64,000 bases of DNA from Phyto melanocephala (lineage: Eukaryota; Arthropoda; Insecta; Diptera; Rhinophoridae): assembly GCA_941918925.1 (NCBI GenBank), contig OW799235.1, forward strand, positions 43,244,701 through 43,308,700, written 5' to 3'. The stretch's first letter is position 1; each line of letters begins with the position of its first letter. The notes under the pieces were generated by a model, which worked only from the letters and a program-made list of their open reading frames with translations, made no database searches and was not told where the DNA came from. Below, one piece after another: positions 55,364-64,000 of the stretch. The position numbers and the translations under genes were made by a program.

Positions 55364-56690
55364 ATGCCGTCTTTGGGAGATTTCTCAACGGTTTCCGAAA
55401 ATATTAGAACAGCGAAGCGCGCGGCTATAGTCGCTGTACATAAATTTATTTTTCATACCGAAGGCAACCGCAACAACAGAAAACGGTTACGCATGTTCGA
55501 CGGGTTTGATTATGACGAAAGCAGCGAACTTTGTGCAGAAAAGGCAGCGTACGTTGCAGAGAATTTGAGCAGTGCAGATCTTGTTGCAATTTGTAACGTC
55601 TTAGCGATAAGCTACAATGCCGACAACCTGTTTTTACATATTTTTCGTAATTTACACAAAATGTCAATATTGACTTATGCCAACGACGTTGAGAACGAGG
55701 ATGACGATTACGACGACGACGATGATGATGATGAAGATGAACATACAATGGTGGCACGTAGTCAGATTAGTTTGTGTAGTGTAAAAAATAATATTGGCAA
55801 CGAAAAAACGAGTGCTCTGCCGCAGCAGTGTCAAATGAGAACATCGAATGCAAGTAACAACTATGATTTCCCAAATAAAAACGGTCAGGCAAATACTGAA
55901 CATAATAACATTAAACAGAATATGACGTATAGCGTAAAACAGTGTAATGAAAATGTACCAAAGTTTGCATTTAACTTTAGAGACGTTGAAGATTCGATTA
56001 GACCGTTTTGGGGTGACGGTAAATTACCTATTAATACATGGATTAATGAATTTGAGGAAACATCTACGATTATGTGCTGGGATGAATTGCAGAAATTCAT
56101 TTTTGCAAAACGATCATTGAAAGGACTAGCCAAATTATTTATTACAAATGAACGGGGCATAATATCATGGTCATCGTTGAAAGGTGCATTAATCGATGAA
56201 TTTGAAACTACGACGAACAGTGCGCAATTACACAAAATGTTAACAGAACGTAAGATGAATAAAGACGAAAGTTACCAGGAATATTTTTTTGAAAATGAGG
56301 GAGCTTGCGTTACGAGGTAACATCGAAGACGACGCCCTTATACAGTACGTAATCGACGGTATACGCGATTTGACGGTGAAGAAGGCAATTTTATATGGCG
56401 CTTCTAATGTAAAATAATTTAAGGAAAAACTCAAGTGTTATGAAATTATGCAAGGTAAGCCTAAATCCGTAAACGACTATAAACCACAACAATTTCAACC
56501 ACGTCGAGATAAGAAAGAATTTATGAGTGGGGAAAAGGTAGTATGTTTCAATTGTGGTGAAAAAGGCCATACCTCAAGAAGTTGTAATAATCGGGAAAAA
56601 GGCGCAAAATGTTTTAATTGCAATAAATTTGGACACATTTCAAAAAAATGCCCACTTAGAAAAGAAAAGGCCAATATTCGTTACCTTTTC
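55364..56690 (+). pseudogene. gag: Element G gag, one frameshift and one stop
   Basis: The first 306 codons are open: N-terminal region, a long acidic Asp/Glu run (about residues 106-127) and a capsid-like region (FAFNFRDVEDSIRPFWGDGKLP...). A T-run at 56285-56291 shifts the frame. The continuation (MRELALRGNIEDDALIQYVI) has a TAA at 56415-56417. Two intact CCHC knuckles follow: CFNCGEKGHTSRSC and CFNCNKFGHISKKC (56540-56650). Confidence 0.85.
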
Positions 56691-56719
56691 AATGATATAA
56701 TGAGAAAAATTGTGAAATT

Positions 56720-59700
56720 TGCCGAGGATGTATTATTATTGCATTATTCGATACCGGCAGCAAATTTAATGTGGTTAGTGAAAGGGTTTATAACACGTTA
56801 CAAAAACCAGAATTAAAACGATCTGATTTCTGTTTAATTGGATTTGGAAAAAAATCGAATCAGAATAAAATTAAACCCATTGGCAACTTTACTTACAAGG
56901 TTGAAATTGATGACGAATATTATGATTTAATTTTTCATGTGGTACAATTCGATTCTATGGACGTAGATGTTGTGCTTGGCAGTGAATTTTGCCAGCATAC
57001 ACAAGTAATAATTACACCTGATGAGATAAAATTCTACAAAACCAGACATGACGAAAATGAGGAAATCTACCGGCTAATGATGATTAACACCATTGAAACA
57101 ACGAATGGACGTGAAATCGATATCGATGAAATGGCAAGCCGTCAGGCGAAAACTAATATAACAAAAAAGATTAATGAATACACGCCGCTTAGATCCAAAT
57201 CGACTAATATAGAAATGAACATAATTCTTAGGGATGAAACTCCGGTTTTTTCAAGACCACGTAGATTACCTATTTTAGAGCCGTCGAAGAACAAATTGAT
57301 CTATGGTTGCAAGAGGGAATTATTGAACCTTCACAATCCGATTTTAGTAGCCCAGTAGTGATGGTGAGAAAACGCGACGCTTCATTCCGATTATGTGTTG
57401 ATTATCGACGTATCAATTAGGTGATAGTTAAAGATCGTTATCCGTTACCTTTAATTGAGGACCAACTAGATCGTCTACAAGATATTCAGTACAATCGATT
57501 TGAAGAACGGGTTTTTCCATGTTGATGTAGCGCCAACAAGCCGTAAGTATACGTCATTCTTAACTCATAATGGACAGTACCAGTTTCGAAAAGTGCCGTT
57601 TGGACTTTCAAACTCTCCAGCAGTTTTCCAAAGATTTATAAACACGATATTTAGAGATCTAACACGTAAAGGAGTTGCTTTGCCGTATGTCGATGATATC
57701 ATCATTCCAGGTAAGAATGAAGACCAGGCGATTAACAATTTAAGAGAAGTAATCGATTTGTGTCGGGAATATGGTCTCGTGTTGAATTTTAAAAAATGCA
57801 AATTCCTTAAGAGATGAATCGAGTACTTAGGCCATATTATCGAAAGTCAAAAGATTTATCCATCTACATCAAAAATTGACGCCGTTATGAAATTCCCAAT
57901 ACCAACGAATTTAAGACAGCTACAAAGTTTTTTAGGACTCCCTGGGTATTTTAGAAAATTTGTACCGAATTTTTCCCAAATAGCAAAACCATTAAACGAA
58001 CAACAAGTATTAGCACACACACATTGAAGAAAATTCTAGGCGGGAGACCAGTTCTTAACATCTTTAACCAACGATATGCAACCGAAGTCCACACCGACGC
58101 TTCAATGGAAGGATATGGTGCAATCTTAATGCAAAAATCACCAGATGATGACAAATTTCACCCAGTTTATTACATGAGCAAAAAAACGACGGATGCCGAG
58201 AAAAAATACTCTAGCTATGAATTGGAAATACTTGCGGTAATTGAGGATCTAAAAAAGTTCCGTGTTTATTTACTTGGCCTACATTTTAAAATTGTATCTG
58301 ACTGTAACGCTTTCACCAAGACGATCGAGAAAAAGGATTTGTGTACGCGAATGGCTAGGTGGCTTTTACTTTTGCAGGAATTTGACTACGAAGTGGAGCA
58401 TCGATCCGGAGCCAGAATGCAACACGTAGACTTTTTAAGTAGACATCCAGTTATGATGATAAGTGACGATAGTACCCTGATTCGACTAAGAAGTGCACAA
58501 CAACAAGACGACGAATTAATGACAATTATTAAAATTTTACGACAGGGAGAAGAACACAATGGCTATTTTATGAAAGGTGATCTTTTATATAAAATAATCG
58601 ACGGATATGAATTGATAGTAGTACCTAAAGGTATGCAACGGGAAATAATCAGACGAGTTCATGAAAAAGATCACTTTGCTCTCAAAAAGGTCAAAGAATT
58701 GATTCGACGAGAATGTTTCATACCAAAATTGGACGAGAAAATTCAATTTCATATAAATAATTGTATCCAGTGTATAATCAATAACAGGAAGAGAGGTAAA
58801 CAGGAAGGGGAATTACATCCACTTCAGAAGGAGGATGAACCTTTTTACACTTATCATGTCGATCATTTAGGAACGTTAGAATCCACGAGTAAGAAATACA
58901 AGCATATTTTTGCGGTCATTGACGCTTTTACCAAATTTTGTTGGTTGTATCCTACAAAAACTACAGCAGCAAATGAGGTCTTGATGAGGCAGAAAAATCA
59001 GAGTGTCGTGTTTGGTAATCCAGTTCAAATAATCTCTGATAGAGGATCGGCTTTCACGTCGGTTGATTTTGAAAATTATTGTAAATCTGAGAACATCAAA
59101 CACTATCTTATAACGACAGGTTTACCAGGAGCAAACAAGCAGGTTGAGCGATTAAATGCTATAATCGCACCAGTTTTGGCTAAGCTCAGTTCGAAAGATC
59201 CAACAAAGTGGTATAGACACGTTGACGACGTACAGCGCACCATAAATTCAACTTACTCCAGAAGTATAAACACAACGCCGTTTGAACTAATGATGGGTGT
59301 AAAGATGCGTACACAACAGCAGCTTGAAATAGAGCGTATTCTTCAAGATGAAATTATCCAACATTATAATCAACAAAGATACGAATTACGTGAAGAAGCC
59401 AAAAAACAAATAATGAAGGTGCAAGCTGAAAATCGTAAAGGTTACAACTTACGGCGTAAAAAACCTACAAAATATAAAGAAGGTGACTTGGTGGCGATCA
59501 AACGTACTCAATTTGGTCCAAGGTTAAAGCTAAAACCGAAATATTTGGGTCCTTATAAAATATCAAAGGTAAAAAGTAATGACACGTATGATGTCTTCAA
59601 GGTCGGACTGTCGGAAGGTCCAAAAAGCACGACCACTTGCGCGGAATATCTGAAGCCATGGTGTATGAGTCAAGAAGATGACGAATTCGAGACGAATTCA

Positions 59701-59730
59701 GTTCAGGATGGCCGAATTGTGGGATTGTAG
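56720..59730 (+). pseudogene. pol: Element G pol (PR-RT-RNase H-IN), broken in RT
   Basis: Protease LFDTGSKFNVVS lies at about 56740. RT begins FSRPRRLPILEPSK and shifts frame near 57285 (SSPVVMVRKRD, CVDYRRIN then TAG). It shifts again near 57500 (GFFHVDVAP, VPFGLSNSPAVFQRFI, PYVDDIIIPG), with a stop at 57815 and a shift near 58020. From 58024 a 568-codon frame is intact: RNase H (VHTDASMEGYG, YELEILAVI, SDCNAFTKT), an integrase finger (VHEKDH...CIQC), IDAFTKF, SDRGSAFTS, KQVERLNA and a GPYKISKV module. The YVDD catalytic box is present. The stop lies inside the 3' LTR. Confidence 0.88.
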
Positions 59731-59882
59731 TGGCAACGACAAACAACTAACTGGCAACCCAGTTAGTATGGCATCAGCTAGAAATGAGGCAATATAGTGA
59801 ATGACGCGAACGAGTTAAGACGAGTTGACAAAAAAATAATTACTTTAATAAATAATTTCTTCAAAAATAAAGAAATCCTATA
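59718..59882 (+). mobile_element. Element G 3' LTR (165 bp)
   Basis: Matches 41843-42007. GTATATAC follows, giving the duplication with AGTAT at 41838. The polypurine tract before it is weak (GGATGGCCGAAT). Confidence 0.9.
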
Positions 59883-60000
59883 GTATATACACAGAATGTG
59901 TTTTTGTTTTGCTTTTTAGATGAATTAAATATGAAGACTGATTTAAGTTTCATTAAATAAAAAATTTTTATAAAAACATAAATATGTGATATTTTATTAA

Positions 60001-61129
60001 CTAAAGTCGATTAGCGATATCATCTCTTATTGAAGTGGCTATGGAATCAGTTATTAGTTCATCCCAATCTTCGTCATTTTCATTTCTTAAATTTATTTCG
60101 TCCATATCTTGTATATTAAAATGTCTACAAATATTATGCAGCGTATTATAAATGTATATAATACGAATTGCTTTTAGGGGTTGGTAAAGAAGGATGTGCG
60201 CTAGACATCGAAAGCAGCTTCTTAACACAGCAATAGTTCTTTCAATTACGTTCCGTGCTGATGCATGTCTTTCATTAAATTTGTGTTGACGTGTCCCAGC
60301 CTGAGGATCCCTAAAAGGAGTCAGTAAGAAAGGCTGAAGAGCATAGCCCGCGTCACCCAACAACCAGTTGCCCCTTTCTCCATTGTCATAGCGCTGGGAA
60401 AAATAGCTGCGAGCTTTACTTACAATCCAAATTAGGGAATCGTGACTGGACCCAGGTCGGCGGGCATCGATCGTTTTTATACCATGTTATAATCGCAAAT
60501 CTATAAAAAACTATGAATTAACACTTGCTTATGTAGCAGTAAGGAAATATGTACTTACAATCATTGCATTTATGCTGTAGTAACCTTTTCTGTTATAGAA
60601 TAAGTTTCCGTCATTGTGTGGTTTAGTAATTTCCACACGAGTGCCGTCAACACATCCATTACACCGGGTATACCAAAGTTTTGCTTAAAATGACGCTTAG
60701 ACAAGTTACACTCATCGTCTGTCATGTCCAATTTAATCCATCCAGAACAAATGTGCTTTTTTAAAATAATGACCACGCGATTTAAAATTTTACACGTGGT
60801 GCTTCGGGCCAGAGCCACGTCGCTGTCTTTCCCAACCCCTCGTTGAAATCCGCCTTCTGCCAAAAATCTCAATGTGGCAGCAAGCTGTATTTGTGCCGGA
60901 ATGGAAGACACCGGCAGTCTACATTTTACACAATTTAAAATAAGTCGAAATGCATCCTTGTTAATGCGGCAATACTGTAAAAACCTATACAAAATTATTA
61001 TTTGAATGTTAATTTAAAATGTTCTATGTGTACTTACATGGAGTCGTGTACATTCAAAGGATTAGAGTGATCCCGCAAAATCCTTCTCTGTAATTTTGCC
61101 TTTGCGAATTCATTGTTTTGATGCATCAT
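60001..61129 (-). pseudogene. Element F PIF/Harbinger transposase (HARBI1-like), three exons
   Basis: Exon 1 61129-61038 (MMHQNNEFAKAKLQRRIL), exon 2 60984-60559 and exon 3 60500-60001, with GTAAGT donors and TATAG acceptors at each junction. GCVDGTRVEI contains the first catalytic Asp, LLGDAGYAL the second and ARNVIERTIAVL the Glu. DARRPGSSHDS is typical of the family. Two one-base frameshifts (near 60655 and 60478) break an otherwise complete protein. It is transcribed toward the Myb-like gene at the other end. The family excises and inserts at TWA targets. Confidence 0.88.
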
Positions 61130-61427
61130 GGACACTTACAACACATTCATTATTTACTATTTTTTAGTCTATATATTTTTCACGACTTCTGCAACTTTTA
61201 TACGAAAAAAAAAACAAATTATTATTTCTATTCAGTATAGAGCAAAAATTTATTTTTAATTTATAGTCGCATATGTATCAGCTGTTTACAATTTTTGTTT
61301 TCGAAATTCATTTCAAACGAAAAAATGTAACACCGAACCACTACTTTTGCAGAATATCAAAAATAAAAAGTTTACTTTTCAAATCGTATTTTACTTTCAT
61401 TCTACTGCTTTTCTGGAATATACCTGA

Positions 61428-61700
61428 TAGTTTTTGAAATTCAATTACCAATTTCGAAATTTTATTTACTATTTTTGAAATTTAATCAATAACTTTTGAA
61501 ATATATTAGATCATTTTCAAAATTAATATAATAATAATAATATAATTATTAATATAGTGCATAGTTCTGAAATACAGTCAAAAATGTTAAAGAATTGGTA
61601 ATTAGTTTATTCGAACTAATATCAAAATTAGTATCGAAAAACGATGTTTAATTTGTGTTTTTGACCACTTAAGCAACTTAAGATACTATTTGAAATTGTG
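61428..61700. other. X2 unique sequence right of element F
   Basis: Matches 33400-33620 of X1 (CAATTACCAATTTCGAAATT and following). AT-rich and non-coding. A deletion has removed the DINE-like 5' end at about 61690. Confidence 0.75.
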
Positions 61701-63408
61701 AAATGTGTGAAATTTTTACAATTTTCATTTCCAACCCCATAAAGTATATATTTTCTGAAAGCTTATCAATAGGGGAGTCGATTAAGCTCTGCTAGTCTGA
61801 CCTTGTGTATGTTGAAATCAACTTTTTGAAACCCCCCGACATAGCTTGGACCCGGGTAAGGTATTAAAATATCAGAAATATTCGGGAGAAGATCGGTATT
61901 GAAAATCAGAAGCATCGGTACATAAACAACTGAGATATGAGCAAAAACCCACGACCACCTCGATTTTTTTTTTCACAAAAACAACAACATACATACATAC
62001 AAACGTGTATACTGGTTAGAGAAAACGTGGCATCGAATCCCAGCTGAGCCAAAAAAAAATATTTTTTAAATTTTTTTTTATTAATTTTTTTTTATTTGAT
62101 ATATATTATTTATATTTTAATTATTATTTTTTTTTATTATTTTTCTTAATTTTTTTTTTAATTTTTTGTTTGTTTTATATTTATTATATATATAATAATT
62201 TCTTTTTTTTAATTTTTTGTTTGTTTTATATTTATTATATACTAGAAAAGCCCGGCGCGCGTTGCTACGCCCCTTAGTGAATATAAATGCATTCTGAATT
62301 TAAATTAAATATCAAGTGGGCGTGGCACCGCCCACTTTTCTAATCACGAAACTGTATAGTCATCACCAAAATTGGTCCAGAGCAAGTACCTCAAAATTAT
62401 AATTTTTTATGGGCGTGGCCCCGCCTACCTTTTTAATCACGAAACTATATACTCATGAGAGTTCAATATGTGTGCAAAGTTTCAGAAAAATCGGTCAAGT
62501 GCAAGAAGCTTAATATTATAACTTTTTTTATGGGCGTGGCACTTCCCACTTTTCTAATCACTATATTGTATTATAATGAGAGCTCAATATGTGTGTGCAA
62601 AGTTTCAGAAAAATCGGTGAAGTTCAAGTGCCTAAAAATTATAACTTTTTTTATGGGCGTGGCCCTGCCCACTTTTCTTATCACGAAATTATTTAGTCAT
62701 GACAGCTCGATATGTGTGCAAAGTTAAAGAAAAATCGGTCCAGTGCAAGAACCTCAAAATTATAACTTTTTTTATGGGCGTGGCCCTGCCCACTTTTTTA
62801 ATCACGAAATTATAAAGTCATGACAGCTCAATATGTGTGCAAAGTTTAAGAAAAATCGGTCCAGTGCAAGTACCTCAAAATTAAAACTTTTTTAGGGGCG
62901 TGGCCCCGCCCTTTTTTCTTATCACGAAATTATTTAGTCATAACAGCTCGATATGTGTGCAAGGTTTCAGAAAAATCGGTCAAGTGCAAGTAGCTATAAC
63001 TGATAACTAATTTTTTATGGGCGTGGCCCCGCCCACTTTTTTCCACCCATAAACACTCCCTGGTATGTGTACAACAACTTACCAAAGTTTGAGCCCGATC
63101 GGTTTTACAGTTTCGGAGTCTATAGCTAACACACACACACAGAGTTTCACTTTTATATATACAGAAGATAGATATAATAATTTATTTTCTTATTTTTTTT
63201 TTTAATTTTTTTTGTTTTTTTAACATACATACGTGAATTTATAATTTTAAATATGGGATGTTTTTATATATGTATGTTTTTAATGTATGTATGTACGTAT
63301 TTCATATAGGTTGAATGGTGATACAAACTACTGTTATTGCATGACTACACGTTGTGAAGGGTATATAAGATTCGGCACGGCCGAATATAGCGCTCTAACT
63401 TGTTTTTG
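61700..63408 (+). mobile_element. DINE-1-like (Helentron) copy inside X2, with tandem-repeat insert
   Basis: The core (TTCCAACCCCATAAAG, 61730), (CATA)n, tRNA-like ACTGGTTAGAG plus CATCGAATCCCAGC (62013-62048), the AT tract, and the 3' end with the TTCGGCACGGCCGAA hairpin (63370-63384) are present. The array at 62243-63178 interrupts the AT tract. Its insertion point in X differs from that in X1. Confidence 0.82.
62243..63178 (+). repeat. Tandem array, about 122-bp unit, seven GGGCGTGGC units
   Basis: It begins AAAGCCCGGCGCGCGTTGCT. GGGCGTGGC recurs near 62320, 62411, 62533, 62654, 62776, 62896 and 63019, each followed by a CCGCCCACTTTT-type segment, TAATCACGAAA, GATATGTGTGCAAAG and GAAAAATCGGTC. 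It ends near CACTTTTATATATACAGAAG. The GC-rich palindromic box contrasts with the AT-rich surroundings. It probably represents a separate Helitron-type or satellite-bearing element. Non-coding. Confidence 0.85.
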
Positions 63409-63701
63409 TTACGTTCTCGTAGGTTTGTATATGTGTTTTTTGTTATTTTTTTACTTATTTTTAAAACATATGTGATGTATTGAATTAAAAGTTAAGTCAC
63501 CGTTATGTTCTCATAGTTTTTACATGTTTTTATGTTTCTTATTAACTTTTTTTAAATAAAAATGTGATGTATTGAAGTAAAAGTTATGTTATTTATTGAT
63601 AACATAACTTTTACTTTTAAAAAAATGTACTGATTTTTTTTTGAAAAGTACTGTTTTTCCCCCTCAATGTACTTTTTTTTACTTTTCAAAAATGGCAAAA
63701 C

Positions 63702-64000
63702 TAGTTTCTTCAGCTTTTTTTATGTCATATTTGTATGTGTTTTTTTGCGATGTTCATGGTGAAATATGTACATACAGCTATTACACCATGAGTTTTTGTG
63801 TATTGATAGGAGGTGGGTTAAAGTTAGTGTTACCGCTGCTACTGTCATATTTATTTACATCAGTTATTAATTATCTTGCTTTAGTTTCTCCTTTTGTATA
63901 TAATACATTTCTTACACTTAATGCATGTGTGTATATGTAAACATGTATAAACATTTATTAATACTATTTATTGCCGTTTTAATAACGGCACTATCTAGTG
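63702..64000. other. Flank right of X2, nothing recognised
   Basis: A hydrophobic frame through this stretch begins inside X2 without an ATG and shows no domain. No repeat match to the rest of the window was seen. Confidence 0.5.

Larger units (their letters stand above)
41843..59882 (+). mobile_element. Ty3/gypsy element G with both LTRs and leader split by three P elements
   Basis: Two LTRs of 165 bp each, the same target duplication on both outer sides (AGTAT or GTAT at 41838-41842 and 59882-59886), a primer site, a leader with 63-bp repeats, gag and pol. It lies between the two genes of element F. Without the P elements the leader would be about 0.8 kb and the element about 5.5 kb. Gag and pol are frameshifted. 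Confidence 0.9.
40626..61426. mobile_element. PIF/Harbinger element F, two genes, split by element G
   Basis: The left end CAGGTATGTTCTGGA and right end TCTGGAATATACCTG are imperfect mirrors. Flanks are ATT on the left and ATA on the right, so the 3-bp duplication is imperfect. A plus-strand Myb/SANT-like gene lies at the left (about 40937-41736) and a minus-strand DDE transposase at the right (60001-61129), the usual two-gene layout. Without G the element is about 2.8 kb. Confidence 0.85.
39985..63701. mobile_element. X2: second copy of X, 5'-truncated, split by element F
   Basis: 39985-40625 matches 32667-33380 of X1 (TAAATTATTTTCTTTTATAT onward), and 61428-63701 matches 33400-34754. The right end, ATGGCAAAACTA at 63701, is a mutated form of the X1 end. 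The left end is missing. The 20.8 kb between the parts is the Harbinger element F and its contents. Confidence 0.85.

Noticed and set aside
55664..56235. Minus-strand frames opposite gag of element G
   Set aside because: They are complements of the Asp/Glu-rich gag frame, with no independent support.
62243..63178. CRISPR array
   Set aside because: Repeats are degenerate, about 122 bp long, without unique spacers of equal size, in a eukaryotic transposon context.
63641..63940. 99-codon hydrophobic frame at the right edge
   Set aside because: It has no ATG and starts inside X2; hydrophobicity comes from T-rich DNA.

Overview
This window is a dense, multiply nested stack of transposable elements from an insect genome. 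I find no host gene, rRNA or tRNA gene. The organism is most likely a higher (cyclorrhaphan) fly. The evidence is AT-rich DNA, a jockey-clade retroposon with an initiator/DPE promoter, P-element-type THAP transposases, several Ty3/gypsy elements with insect-type polyproteins, and many copies of a DINE-1/INE-1-like (Helentron) repeat. That repeat carries the segment that reads like 'TTTCCGACCCCATAAAGTAT' followed by GTCCGTCTGTCCGTCTG and ends in the hairpin TTCGGCACGGCCGAA. Species assignment is inference only.

Layout, left block (1-15.5 kb). Element A, a plus-strand Ty3/gypsy element, supplies the 3' part of pol, a 580-codon ORF3 that is not env-like, and a 1,233-bp 3' LTR (1-4213). A sits 3 bp beyond the pol stop codon of element B, a minus-strand Ty3/gypsy element with an intact 1,173-codon pol (4217-7738). 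B's gag is split by a full-length jockey-like retroposon, element C (8930-13426, 13-bp target duplication). B's 5' LTR (13809-14338) in turn sits in a broken hAT transposase, element D.

Middle block (15.5-28.5 kb). There are no genes. It holds MITEs of several families (PIF/Harbinger-type with TAA or TTA duplications, a mariner derivative, an 8-bp-TSD hAT), long foldbacks, DINE-like copies, a tandem array, and a duplicated 0.4-kb segment. One pair of ends (18884 and 28455) may bound a 9.6-kb DNA transposon with a 5-bp duplication.

Element E (28.6-39.9 kb) is a decayed plus-strand Ty3/gypsy element. It carries a 559-bp solo LTR in gag, a minus-strand mariner in the RT region (itself holding an hAT-type element X1 and a MITE), and a 2,015-bp solo-LTR-like insertion in pol.

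Right block (40-63.7 kb). X2, a second copy of X1, is split by a two-gene PIF/Harbinger element (F, 40626-61426). F is split by Ty3/gypsy element G (165-bp LTRs, 41843-59882). G's 5' leader has taken three P-like element insertions (P1 42431-48517, P2 48542-51768, P3 51950-55191). P1 contains a further composite MITE with a DINE-like copy inside it. Nesting is therefore six deep.

The most interesting features are: the hairpin series and the possible spliced ORF3 mRNA of element A; the P-element insertion cluster, with two insertions in one 63-bp repeat unit and 7-bp rather than 8-bp target duplications; and the KP-like deletion derivatives P2 and P3. Reading frames and motifs were read directly from the sequence. 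Family names rest on motif recognition without database searches.
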